This document shows positions 17,418 through 25,839 of a DNA stretch of 64,000 nt, in pieces. The stretch spans positions 61,378 to 125,377 of the forward strand of contig FONK01000004.1 in the NCBI GenBank assembly GCA_900112915.1. Reading direction: 5' to 3'. The first letter of the stretch is position 1. Each line of letters starts with the position of its first letter. The stretch comes from Peptostreptococcaceae bacterium pGA-8. Lineage in GTDB: Bacteria; Bacillota; Clostridia; Peptostreptococcales; Anaerovoracaceae. The notes beneath the pieces were generated by a model. The model had not been told where the DNA came from. It ran no database searches and saw nothing but the letters and a program-made list of their open reading frames with translations. Made by a program: the position numbers and the translations under genes.

Positions 17418-18745
17418 TGCGAAAATTAGAGTTTAGAGCCTTTATATGCCTTTTTGCTGCAGCTGTTTTGTTCTTAGGCTTACTGGTTTTCATATGGCAG
17501 TTTGTGTCCCACGGCAGTGATTGGGCGACTTTCTATGCCAACAAGCATATTTATTCTGATGGCAAATTAGCTGTTGGTAATATCTATGATGTAAATGGCA
17601 ATGTACTTGAAAAGAATGAGAATGGCAAAATAACCTTCAATGATGATTACTGGGTTAGAAGAGGCACTGTCCATGCTGTTGGAGATAGGCGAGGGAATAT
17701 CGGCACATCAGCCGAGCAGGCCTTTCAGTCTGATATCGTAGGGTACAATCTTTTGACCGGAACATATTCCATGACCGGAAATGGCAGAGACATTAAGCTT
17801 ACCATTGATGCGGAGGTAAGCAAGGTTGCCGCTCAGGCTCTTGGTGACAGAAGCGGCCTTGTTGGAGTATATAACTATGAAACCGGAGATATTGTTTGCA
17901 TGGTTAGCGGACCAAACTTTGACCCGGCTGACCCACCTGAATTTGACCCGGATGACAGTTCAGGTATGTATTTAAATAAGATACTTTCAGGTCGATTGAT
18001 TCCTGGTTCTATTTTCAAGGTTGTAACCAGTGCGGCGGCTATAGAGAATTTGGAAAATTTGGACAGCTTCAGCTATTACTGTGGAGGAAGCACTATTGTT
18101 GCCGGAGAGGTTTTGAGAGACTTTGCACCTCACGGACAGGTTGATTTCCACGGAGCACTTACTCATTCATGTAATGGAGCCTTCGGCAAGCTGGCAAGAG
18201 AAATCGGTCCCGGTAAAATGAAGGAATATGTTGATAAATTAGGGTTGACTAAGAGTTATGACATAGATGGCATCCGTTCAGTGCCGGGGTCCTTCGAGTT
18301 TCCTGAAAATTCAGAATTCAATCTTTCTTGGGCAGGAATAGGACAATATAATGACCAGGTAAACCCCCTTTCTATGCTGGTGTACATGGGAGCCATTGCA
18401 GGAGGAGGGCAGGCAGCAATGCCGAGATTGCTCTACAGTCCTTTGCGGACACCGAAGATGACGGACCAGATGATCAGACCGGAGACAGCCACTGAGCTTA
18501 CAGAGATGATGAAGGAAACTGTAACACAGAGCTACGGAGAAGATAAGTTTCCCGGTCTTGATTTGTACGGCAAAACAGGGACGGCGGAAATAACCGGACA
18601 TGGTAATAATGGTTGGTTTACAGGCTTTATTAAGGATCCCGGTAAGCCATATGCCTTTATCGTTTGTATTGAGAATGGCGGATTAGGTATTACAGATGCT
18701 GTGCCTATTGCAAACACCGTTATGCAGGCAGTTGTGTCAAGGTAG
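17417..18745 (+). CDS. Class B penicillin-binding protein (transpeptidase)
   Basis: Cross-links peptidoglycan outside the membrane. The 442-residue chain has an N-terminal anchor helix (about 9-29), a short linker domain and a transpeptidase domain with all three active-site motifs: S198-I-F-K201, S251-C-N253 and K386-T-G388. It is shorter than PBP2/FtsI (600-700 residues) because the N-terminal dimerisation module is small, as in the PbpA type of Gram-positives. It overlaps the FHA-SEDS gene by one base, so the two should work as a polymerase/transpeptidase pair. A beta-lactam target by family. Confidence 0.93.
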   Translation: MRKLEFRAFICLFAAAVLFLGLLVFIWQFVSHGSDWATFYANKHIYSDGKLAVGNIYDVNGNVLEKNENGKITFNDDYWVRRGTVHAVGDRRGNIGTSAEQAFQSDIVGYNLLTGTYSMTGNGRDIKLTIDAEVSKVAAQALGDRSGLVGVYNYETGDIVCMVSGPNFDPADPPEFDPDDSSGMYLNKILSGRLIPGSIFKVVTSAAAIENLENLDSFSYYCGGSTIVAGEVLRDFAPHGQVDFHGALTHSCNGAFGKLAREIGPGKMKEYVDKLGLTKSYDIDGIRSVPGSFEFPENSEFNLSWAGIGQYNDQVNPLSMLVYMGAIAGGGQAAMPRLLYSPLRTPKMTDQMIRPETATELTEMMKETVTQSYGEDKFPGLDLYGKTGTAEITGHGNNGWFTGFIKDPGKPYAFIVCIENGGLGITDAVPIANTVMQAVVSR

Positions 18746-18773
18746 TGACTTTAAGAATATCTTAATAAACTAG

Positions 18774-18803
18774 TTTACAGTTTTGTAATAAAAAGGTGAT
18801 ACT
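18774..18803 (+). promoter_or_regulatory. Possible promoter of two-component system
   Basis: TTTACA (18774-18779) and GATACT (18798-18803) with 18-bp spacing, 22 bp before the response regulator start. The -10 is weak, so confidence is modest. Confidence 0.4.
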
Positions 18804-18824
18804 CTAATGATGGGAGGAAGATGA

Positions 18825-19514
18825 ATGAATATTTTAGTTTGTGATGATGATAGAGAAATAGCCGGTGCTATAGAGATATATCTGAGAAATGAAGGTTATA
18901 ATGTCATAAAGGCTTATGACGGTCTGGAGGCATTGGAAGCAGCAAAAAATAATGATTTGCAGCTAATTATTATGGATGTGATGATGCCTAACATGGATGG
19001 TGTTCAGGCTACATTGAAAATTAGGGAAACACAGAATATCCCTATTTTGATGCTGTCGGCAAAAACCGAGGACTACGATAAGATTACCGGGCTTAATGTA
19101 GGAGCTGACGATTATATTACCAAACCCTTTAACCCTCTTGAACTGGTTGCAAGAGTTAAATCTCAGCTGAGACGTTATACAACTTTAGGAAATATTGCAC
19201 CTCAGAAATGGATTTTCCAAAGCGGAGGTCTTGTAGTAGATGATGAAGCAAAACAGGTTACGGTCGATGGACAAAAAATCAACCTTACACCTATTGAATT
19301 TGGCATAATAAAGCTGCTTTGTGAGAACGCAGGAAAGGTTTTTTCAATGAGCCAGATTTATGAAGCTGTTTGGAATGAGCCGGCGTATAACCCGGAAAAT
19401 ACGGTTGCAGTACATATTAGGAGGATTAGAGAGAAGATTGAAATCGATCCTAAGAATCCTAGATATTTAAAAGTGGTATGGGGAATTGGATATAAGATTG
19501 AAAAAATCAAGTAA
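18825..19514 (+). CDS. OmpR/PhoB family response regulator, VanR-like
   Basis: A 229-residue two-domain regulator. Receiver domain (about 1-120) with acidic cluster CDDD near residue 7-9, phosphorylation site Asp51 (LIIMDVMMP), and Lys about 102 (DDYITKPF). Winged-helix DNA-binding domain (about 130-228) with LTPIEFGIIKLL and the wing GIGYKIE. The receiver resembles VanR-type regulators. GGGAGGAAG precedes the ATG. It is co-transcribed with the histidine kinase, which begins inside its last codons. Position after the wall synthesis pair suggests an envelope-related regulon, but that is inference. Confidence 0.93.
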   Translation: MNILVCDDDREIAGAIEIYLRNEGYNVIKAYDGLEALEAAKNNDLQLIIMDVMMPNMDGVQATLKIRETQNIPILMLSAKTEDYDKITGLNVGADDYITKPFNPLELVARVKSQLRRYTTLGNIAPQKWIFQSGGLVVDDEAKQVTVDGQKINLTPIEFGIIKLLCENAGKVFSMSQIYEAVWNEPAYNPENTVAVHIRRIREKIEIDPKNPRYLKVVWGIGYKIEKIK

Positions 19515-21216
19515 TACAATCGGATATAGGACAACATTCAGTCTTACAATTATATTTGAAATCGTAACGCTGATTGCCACAATGCTGTTGGCAAACACCT
19601 TGCAGAAGGCTTGGTGGCTCATAATTTTTGGTACAAAAATTCCAAAGCCTATACGGGCTACTGAAACTTGGCTTTGGACCATAGTAATAGCCGGTGCAGT
19701 TTGCAGCATACTTTCGCTGCTTATTGCAGGAGTCATCGTAGGGCAAAGAGATGAAACCGGCAGAATCAAGCTAAATGTTTTTGATAGATTTTTTTCCGAG
19801 CTGCACATAGTCGGTTTCATATTATCACTGCTTCCGATTTGGCTCGTGGCATCGGGCATGTTTTATGTCCTAAGCTCAAAATGGGTGCTGCTGAAGGAAT
19901 ATAAGACCTATATTACAGATGTGGTTTTATCAGGAGAATCAACCGGAGGTATCAGCATTGCCGACTACGATACGGAATCGATTTTTTCCACCTTGGGATA
20001 TAGCTCATTAACCAATAGCGACGAGTTCGCTTGGGCAGGTCTGACCTCCAATTTGCTTATGGTGATGCTTGCTCTGGCAGCATTGGTTGCCTTTGCGGTT
20101 TCTAACATATTCCTGCTCACTATAATTAAAAAGGTAAAAGCGGGTCAATTTTTCGCTACATCATTTGTAGGCAGAGTTATGATAAGTATCGGCAGAAGCA
20201 TGTCTGCCAGCGTTATTATGACTGTGAAGGTAGTCGGTGTTCTCCTCATAGGCAGTCTTCTTGCCGTATCTCAAATAAAAGTCTTTGGTATGACCGTCGG
20301 ATATTTTGTTCCCATTGCCATTTTGGCAATAGTTCCTAAATTCCTGAGGAGATATGCAGATATCAGCAATGGTGTGAAGAGGATCAATGAAGGGGATCTG
20401 GATTTTGTAATTGACGATTCGGGAAAAGGCGAGTTGGCTAAATTGGCAAAAGGAATCAACGGTATTTCCGGTGCAAGAGCCCTGGCTGTCAGAGAAGAGC
20501 TTAAGAATCAGAAAATGAAGGCGACCCTAATTTCTAACGTATCTCACGACCTAAAGACACCGCTTACATCTATGATAACGTATCTTGACCTGCTTAAGGT
20601 AGAGGGAATATCATCGCCAAATGCTGACGAATATGTATCGATAATTGATCAAAAAACTCGCAGGCTACAGAGATTGACTGAAGATTTGTTTGAGGCTGCC
20701 AAGGCATCAAGCGGAGACATGAAGGTTGAAGTTGTGGATCTGGATCTTTGTTCAATGGTACATCAGTGCATAGGTGAGATGAATGGATTTTTAGAGGATG
20801 CAAATCTTCAGGTTATAATGGAGTTTGATAAGGAAAAGAGCTTCGTAAAGGCTGATGGAAACTTGTTGGGAAGAATTATCGAGAATCTGCTTGTGAACAC
20901 CAGCAAATACGCTCTTGCAGGAAGTCGAGTTTATGTGAATATCCATTCTGAAAATCCGGGAAATGGTGACAAAGGCACCTATTTGGAAATAAAGAATGTA
21001 TCCAAGGAAAAATTGAATATTGCTCCCGGTGAACTGATGGAAAGATTTACAAGAGGTGAATCCGCCAGAAACACAGAGGGCAGCGGACTTGGACTTACTA
21101 TTGCAAAGGACTTGGCTGAGCTTATGGGTGGAAGCTTGGAAATCGGCATAGACGGAGACCTTTTCAAGGTTGCACTCAAACTTGAACCAAGTGAGAAAAT
21201 CGAGCATCAGGGATGA
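19486..21216 (+). CDS. Sensor histidine kinase
   Basis: A 576-residue membrane kinase with about five to six hydrophobic segments in the first 280 residues and an extracytoplasmic stretch after about residue 135. A HAMP-like linker leads to the DHp helix with phosphoacceptor His in SHDLKTPL (about residue 354), then N-box IIENLLVNTSKYA and G-box GSGLGLTIAKDL. TTG 19486 is taken as start because GGGG lies just upstream and the first helix begins soon after; this makes a 29-nt overlap with the response regulator, signalling translational coupling. An intrinsic terminator begins inside its last codons. Confidence 0.9.
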   Translation: MDIRLKKSSNTIGYRTTFSLTIIFEIVTLIATMLLANTLQKAWWLIIFGTKIPKPIRATETWLWTIVIAGAVCSILSLLIAGVIVGQRDETGRIKLNVFDRFFSELHIVGFILSLLPIWLVASGMFYVLSSKWVLLKEYKTYITDVVLSGESTGGISIADYDTESIFSTLGYSSLTNSDEFAWAGLTSNLLMVMLALAALVAFAVSNIFLLTIIKKVKAGQFFATSFVGRVMISIGRSMSASVIMTVKVVGVLLIGSLLAVSQIKVFGMTVGYFVPIAILAIVPKFLRRYADISNGVKRINEGDLDFVIDDSGKGELAKLAKGINGISGARALAVREELKNQKMKATLISNVSHDLKTPLTSMITYLDLLKVEGISSPNADEYVSIIDQKTRRLQRLTEDLFEAAKASSGDMKVEVVDLDLCSMVHQCIGEMNGFLEDANLQVIMEFDKEKSFVKADGNLLGRIIENLLVNTSKYALAGSRVYVNIHSENPGNGDKGTYLEIKNVSKEKLNIAPGELMERFTRGESARNTEGSGLGLTIAKDLAELMGGSLEIGIDGDLFKVALKLEPSEKIEHQG

Positions 21217-21226
21217 TGCTCTTTTT
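21202..21226 (+). terminator. Terminator of two-component operon
   Basis: GAGCATC (21202-21208) and GATGCTC (21215-21221) form a 7-bp stem, followed by five T. The kinase stop codon lies in the hairpin loop and descending arm. Confidence 0.8.
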
Positions 21227-21330
21227 ATTTGGGGAAAACTTTCACATTTATAAATGACAAAAAATCTATACGAAGCTTTGAAAAGGGTATATAATTAGAC
21301 AAAGATTAAAAAGGAGGCCATGTAGGCGTT

Positions 21331-22305
21331 ATGACATATATAAAGCAGTTTTACGTAAATGATTTAAAAGAAGGAATGGAGTTTGTTGATTTCTTTATGG
21401 CTAAGGGCCCTGCACTGAAGGTAGGGGCCAATAAGAAGGTGTATTTTGACATTACCTTGGCGGATAAGACCGGATCTGTATCCGGTAAGAAGTGGGATGT
21501 ATCACCGGATGAAAGCGGCATTTTAGAGACCATTGCTGAAGGAGATTTGGTAAAGATTCGGGCCAATGTAGTGAGCTATAAGGATATTAAGCAGCTGAGA
21601 ATTACAAGGATTCGTAATGCTACAGCGGAAGATGAGCTCTCTGTTAAGGATTACATAAAGGCTGCGCCGGAAAGCCCTGAATCAATGTATGAATATCTTT
21701 GGAATACGACAGAATCCATGAAGGATGAAGAGCTGAAAAGGCTATGTCAGTTGGTTTTAGACAGTAATAAGGAAAAGCTGCACTACTATCCTGCCGCAGC
21801 TAAAAACCATCATGCTGAGTTTGCAGGACTTCTATATCACCTAAAAAGAATGGTAATGCACGGAATAGCTCTTTGTGATATTTACACATTTTTAAATAAA
21901 GATTTGCTCATAGCCGGCGTACTGCTTCATGATATGGAAAAGCTGACTGAAATTGAAGCAAACAGAATGGGCATAAGCACAGGCTATTCATTTGAAGGGA
22001 ATATGTTAGGTCACCTGGTCCAGGGTGTGAAGCGAGTCGATAGATGGGCAGAGGTGATTGGCATAGGTCATGAAAAGTCCATAATGCTTCAGCATATGAT
22101 GATTTCGCACCATTACGAGCCTGAATTCGGAAGCCCTAAGAAGCCATTGTTCCCGGAGGCGGAAGCATTACACTATTTGGATATGATGGATGCTAAAATG
22201 TATGATTTTGAAGAGGCTATTTCCGGAACGGAGCCGGGACAGTTTTCAGACCGTGTTTGGACCTTAGATAACAGAAGAATATATAAATCTACGGAAAGAG
22301 AATAA
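21331..22305 (+). CDS. yhaM: 3'-5' exoribonuclease, YhaM family
   Basis: A 324-residue protein of the YhaM type: an N-terminal OB-fold (about 10-95, DKTGSVSGKKWDV) that binds nucleic acid, and an HD phosphohydrolase domain (about 155-290) with HHAEFAGLLYHL, LLHDMEKL and ISHHYEP. In Gram-positives YhaM trims short single-stranded RNA and DNA from the 3' end using a metal ion. The length matches B. subtilis YhaM. GGAGG lies 13-17 nt before the ATG, with a slightly long spacing. It precedes recD2 but a 109-nt gap separates them. Confidence 0.9.
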   Translation: MTYIKQFYVNDLKEGMEFVDFFMAKGPALKVGANKKVYFDITLADKTGSVSGKKWDVSPDESGILETIAEGDLVKIRANVVSYKDIKQLRITRIRNATAEDELSVKDYIKAAPESPESMYEYLWNTTESMKDEELKRLCQLVLDSNKEKLHYYPAAAKNHHAEFAGLLYHLKRMVMHGIALCDIYTFLNKDLLIAGVLLHDMEKLTEIEANRMGISTGYSFEGNMLGHLVQGVKRVDRWAEVIGIGHEKSIMLQHMMISHHYEPEFGSPKKPLFPEAEALHYLDMMDAKMYDFEEAISGTEPGQFSDRVWTLDNRRIYKSTERE

Positions 22306-22414
22306 GTGTTTTGGATATGTACAGCCTGAAAGAACCACTCTTTTGAATACTGCAAAAAGGTTTTCAAAAAAATAGGCCGGCTGTAGAGACGAGATGCATA
22401 AAGTGGCTTAAGTA

Positions 22415-24265
22415 ATGACGGAGATAAGTGGAGTATTAACGAAAATTAAATATATGAATACTGAGTCCGGATTTACCATTGCTCAAATTAAGCTCAGCAA
22501 GGACATAGAGCTGGAAATGGGGACTGACGGTGAGTTGTTTTCCCTTGAAGCGGGTAGACAGATAACGGCAAAGGGAAAGCTGGGCGGCATAAAAGAGGGC
22601 GTCAAAGGCGAGTTTCACGGATATTTTACATCTGACAACAAATGGGGTCTGCAGTTTAATGTTGTGAGAGTGAATCTGGATGAGGAGAGCAGAAGCCTTG
22701 AGGTGGATATGGCGGTAAAGTCATTTTTATCGCGTTCCGTGGCAGATGGCAACACCTATGAGACTGAGGAAAGACTTTTAGATTTTCTTATGGCGGAACT
22801 TTCAGCCGATGAAGAAGAAGCAATCAACTCATTCAATAGATTGACCATGGATGGTGAAGTCATGGCGGATCAATCTATAGGTGTTCCGGTAATTTATCAA
22901 AATTCGATGTTTGAAGCGGAGACAAGAGTGTGTGGAAATCTTTATAGACTGTCTGAAGCAGATGCCGATGGTCTGGAGGAGGGGGAAGAAATTGATTTTT
23001 CTCCCATAGAGAAAAAGATGAATGTCATTCTTTCAGAAAGCCAGAAGGAAGCTATATTTGGAGCTGTGTCCAATGGAGTTTCCGTAATTACAGGTGGACC
23101 GGGTACCGGAAAAACTACAATTATACGCGCGATTTATAGATTTCTGCGAGATATGGGACACCTGGTTGCAATAGCGGCACCTACAGGTAGGGCTGCTAAG
23201 AGGATTAAAGACAGCACAGGATATAACGCTGTAACTATACATAGACTTTTAGAGGCGACTGTAGATGAGAAAACGGAAAAAACCTATTTTCGTCGTAATG
23301 AGAATGAACCTCTTGAGTATGATGCTGTGATTATTGATGAAGCATCCATGATTGACCTTAAGCTTATGGATAGACTTCTTTTGGCTATGCCTACAGGCAC
23401 CAGACTTGTTCTGGTAGGAGACTGCGATCAGCTTCCACCTGTCGGAGCGGGAAACGTATTAAGAGATATTTTGGAAAGCGGATACATCCACAGTGTCATT
23501 TTAAGGGACATTTTCAGACAAGCAAAGGAGAGCAAAATCATCGTAACTGCCCATGAAATTAACAGAGGTGAAATCCCCATATTGGAAAATAAAGATGATG
23601 ACGATTTGATTTTTGTAAATGAGAACTTAGGGCAGAAGGCTTTAGAGGATATTATTGAAGCGGCAAAGACCGTCGGTACCCAGGTAATTGCTCCAAGCAA
23701 GAGGGGCATATTGGGAATAGAAAAATTAAATCAGGAGCTGCAATCCGCCCTTAATCCTAAAGCGGAGTGGAAAAATGAAATTCCTTTTAATGATGGAATT
23801 CTAAGAGAAGGCGATAGGGTAATGCAAATAAAAAACAACTATATGCGGGAATGGAAGATTGGGCTTACCGGAAATGAAGGTAGTGGGCTGTTTAATGGTG
23901 ATATGGGAAGGGTTATAGATATTAATCTTATTAAGGAAACGGTTAAAATTGATTTTGAAGATAAAATTTCTACATATACCTATGGGGATTTAAAGGAAAT
24001 CAGCCATTCCTTCGCTATTACAGTCCATAAAAGTCAGGGCTCCGAGTTTGACAATGTAGTAATGCCGGTTAATATGGTAGGACCGCTTTTAGGCACAAGA
24101 AATATGCTATACACGGCCATTACCAGGGCGAAAAAATCAGTCAGACTTGTTGGCAGTCAGAAGGCTCTCCATTATATGATAGAGAACAACACCAATAGAG
24201 ACAGAAACTCAGGGCTGAAGGTCAGACTTATGAAATTGATGGAGGATAATTGTCAGATATATTAG
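22415..24265 (+). CDS. recD2: RecD2-like ATP-dependent DNA helicase
   Basis: Superfamily 1B 5'-3' helicase. The 616-residue chain is about 120 residues shorter than typical RecD2 because the helix-hairpin-helix part between the N-terminal OB-like domain (about 1-90) and the helicase core is reduced. Motif I GGPGTGKTT (about 228-236), Ia APTGRAAKR, motif II IIDEASM, motif III LVGDCDQLPPVG, and motif V/VI ITVHKSQGSEF and YTAITRAKK are intact. Such stand-alone RecD proteins act in replication fork repair rather than in RecBCD. The ribosome site is weak. The 3' end overlaps comF by 16 nt. Confidence 0.88.
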   Translation: MTEISGVLTKIKYMNTESGFTIAQIKLSKDIELEMGTDGELFSLEAGRQITAKGKLGGIKEGVKGEFHGYFTSDNKWGLQFNVVRVNLDEESRSLEVDMAVKSFLSRSVADGNTYETEERLLDFLMAELSADEEEAINSFNRLTMDGEVMADQSIGVPVIYQNSMFEAETRVCGNLYRLSEADADGLEEGEEIDFSPIEKKMNVILSESQKEAIFGAVSNGVSVITGGPGTGKTTIIRAIYRFLRDMGHLVAIAAPTGRAAKRIKDSTGYNAVTIHRLLEATVDEKTEKTYFRRNENEPLEYDAVIIDEASMIDLKLMDRLLLAMPTGTRLVLVGDCDQLPPVGAGNVLRDILESGYIHSVILRDIFRQAKESKIIVTAHEINRGEIPILENKDDDDLIFVNENLGQKALEDIIEAAKTVGTQVIAPSKRGILGIEKLNQELQSALNPKAEWKNEIPFNDGILREGDRVMQIKNNYMREWKIGLTGNEGSGLFNGDMGRVIDINLIKETVKIDFEDKISTYTYGDLKEISHSFAITVHKSQGSEFDNVVMPVNMVGPLLGTRNMLYTAITRAKKSVRLVGSQKALHYMIENNTNRDRNSGLKVRLMKLMEDNCQIY

Positions 24266-24939
24266 AGAAGGTAATGGAGCTTATTTTTCCATCAACCCTT
24301 TATTGCATATGCTGTGGGAACATTATAGACGAGAGCAGGCCATATAGCCTTTGCGATCACTGTATGAGCCGCATAAAATGGAGAAGAAATGATCCAAGGC
24401 TGTTAAAAAATACTAAAGCGATAACATGCACGGAATATGGGCTCTATGAGAGAAGAATAATTTTTAGACTTAAGTATAATAAAAAAACCTTTATTGCCAG
24501 AAAAATTGCTGAGATAATGGCAGATAGAATTAGATATCAGTGGGGCAGAAAAAATTCCTATCAAAATGATTTCGACTTTGATATAATAATTCCTGTTCCT
24601 ATGTATAAGAAGAAAGAACGGGAGAGAGGCTTTAACCATGCAGAACTCATTGCAAGGTATCTAGGCAACCTGCTTAATAAAAAAGTCATAGGCAGAGGCT
24701 TGATCAGAACGAGAAACACGGCTCCGATGAGAGGCTTAGGACCATATGAGAGAATAGTAAATATTGAAAATGCCTTTAAGCTCAATGAGAAATTCAAAAA
24801 TGAAATCACCGGGAAGAAAGTCTTGCTTTTAGATGATTTCAACACTACCTCCAGTACATTATTTGCATGTAAAAAGGAACTGGATGCTTCTGGTGCATCC
24901 GAAGTGCTCTATATTTCCTTTGCTGCAAAGAACATATGA
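24250..24939 (+). CDS. comF: ComF family protein (phosphoribosyltransferase-like)
   Basis: A 229-residue ComF/GntX-type protein. The N-terminal zinc ribbon has CICC and CDHC pairs (about 17-41), and the C-terminal phosphoribosyltransferase fold has the PRPP-loop equivalent VLLLDDFNTTSSTL. In competent bacteria ComFC helps bring transformed DNA into the cytoplasm; in others the role is unclear, and no other com gene is in this window. TTG start at 24250, with GGAGG 4 nt before it, overlaps the end of recD2. The association comF-raiA RNA-raiA is a conserved order in Clostridia. Confidence 0.88.
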   Translation: MSDILEKVMELIFPSTLYCICCGNIIDESRPYSLCDHCMSRIKWRRNDPRLLKNTKAITCTEYGLYERRIIFRLKYNKKTFIARKIAEIMADRIRYQWGRKNSYQNDFDFDIIIPVPMYKKKERERGFNHAELIARYLGNLLNKKVIGRGLIRTRNTAPMRGLGPYERIVNIENAFKLNEKFKNEITGKKVLLLDDFNTTSSTLFACKKELDASGASEVLYISFAAKNI

Positions 24940-24941
24940 TG

Positions 24942-25130
24942 TTGACACAGGGGCTGCCCGGGTCTGTGGTTGAAAATCCAAGCCAGCTACGGGCAAAGGG
25001 ATCCACGTAAGCTATGGGGAAGAGTTACCATAGTGAGCATGGCGTAGTTTAGAAGTAAGTCCTCGGAGAAACTCCGGTCAAGGCAAGTGTGGGGGCAAAG
25101 ACCAGGTCAGCCGGGCAGCCCCTGTGTCAA
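24942..25130 (+). ncRNA. raiA noncoding RNA
   Basis: A 189-nt structured region between comF and raiA. Its ends form a perfect 20-bp helix (24942-24961 with 25111-25130). Inside are further helices: CTATGG/CCATAG (around 25014-25044) and CGGAG-AAA-CTCCG (around 25065-25077), plus purine-rich internal stretches. Position, size and closing helix match the raiA motif RNA, an abundant and highly conserved Clostridial RNA whose function is still being worked out. It is followed by its own terminator, so it is a separate transcript rather than a leader of raiA. 6S and SRP RNA were considered and fit less well. Confidence 0.8.
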
Positions 25131-25132
25131 TA

Positions 25133-25170
25133 AGCAGATGGTGTATAAAAATTCATCATATGCTGTTTTT
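25133..25170 (+). terminator. Terminator of raiA RNA
   Basis: Eleven-position stem AGCAGATGGTG/CATCATATGCT with one mismatch and one G-U, 10-nt loop, then GTTTTT. It starts 2 nt after the RNA's closing helix. Confidence 0.75.
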
Positions 25171-25183
25171 AGTTTACAACTTG

Positions 25184-25192
25184 TGGTATACT
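25184..25192 (+). promoter_or_regulatory. Extended -10 promoter of raiA gene
   Basis: TG-G-TATACT (25184-25192) is an extended -10 element; no good -35 is seen. It lies between the ncRNA terminator and the raiA gene. Confidence 0.5.
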
Positions 25193-25240
25193 ATAGACAA
25201 ATAATCCTTTCTATTAAGGAGTCATAATGGAGGTAGTGAA

Positions 25241-25768
25241 ATGAAGGTTAATATTACAGGTAGAAATTTTAAGACCTATGCAAAATTGGAAGAAACTATC
25301 GAAAAGAAAATCGACAAGTTGGGGAAGTTTTTTTCAGATGACATTACTGCACATGTAGTATTATCTCATGAGGGTAGCAAGGATAAAATAGAAACTACCA
25401 TCAATGCTAAGGGAACTATTTTCAGAGCTGAGGAATCAGGGCAGGATATCTATGAATGCATAGATAAGTCTACAGATAAATTAGCGAGTCAGATGGCAAA
25501 GTTTAAGGGGAAGCTTCAGAAGCGATATAATGATAATTCTGCATTGAAGTTTGAGTTTTTGCCGGAAGCGGAGGATGAAGCTAAATCCGGTAGGATTGTA
25601 AAAAACAAAAAATTTGAATTGGCACCTATGTCGGCAGAAGAAGCTGTACTGCAAATGGAGATGCTGCAGCATCAGTTCTTCGTTTTTCTGGATATGGATA
25701 CTGACAGCGTAAATGTTGTTTACAAGAGAAAAGATGGAAATTATGGGCTAATGGAAACAGCGTATTAG
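25241..25768 (+). CDS. raiA: Ribosome hibernation promoting factor, long form
   Basis: A 175-residue long HPF. The N-terminal S30AE domain (about 1-100, MKVNITGRNFKTY) blocks the mRNA/tRNA channel of the 30S subunit; the C-terminal domain (about 120-175, FELAPMSAEEAVLQMEMLQHQFFVFLD) dimerises and joins two 70S ribosomes into inactive 100S particles in stationary phase. Both domains are full length. GGAGGTAG precedes the ATG. Probably monocistronic, ended by a strong bidirectional terminator. Confidence 0.95.
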   Translation: MKVNITGRNFKTYAKLEETIEKKIDKLGKFFSDDITAHVVLSHEGSKDKIETTINAKGTIFRAEESGQDIYECIDKSTDKLASQMAKFKGKLQKRYNDNSALKFEFLPEAEDEAKSGRIVKNKKFELAPMSAEEAVLQMEMLQHQFFVFLDMDTDSVNVVYKRKDGNYGLMETAY

Positions 25769-25803
25769 TACCATAGTAAGATATATTGTTGGAAGTTATA
25801 ATG

Positions 25804-25835
25804 AAAAACCGAGGAGCTTGGCTCCTCGGTTTTTT
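25804..25835. terminator. Bidirectional terminator between raiA and transketolase
   Basis: CCGAGGAGC-TTG-GCTCCTCGG (25809-25829) with five A before and six T after. It can stop transcription from both convergent genes. Confidence 0.93.
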
Positions 25836-25839
25836 AACT

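Noticed and set aside
24942..25130. 6S RNA or SRP RNA
   Set aside because: The position between comF and raiA and the very long closing helix fit the raiA RNA better; the SRP GGAA/GNRA tip motifs are absent.
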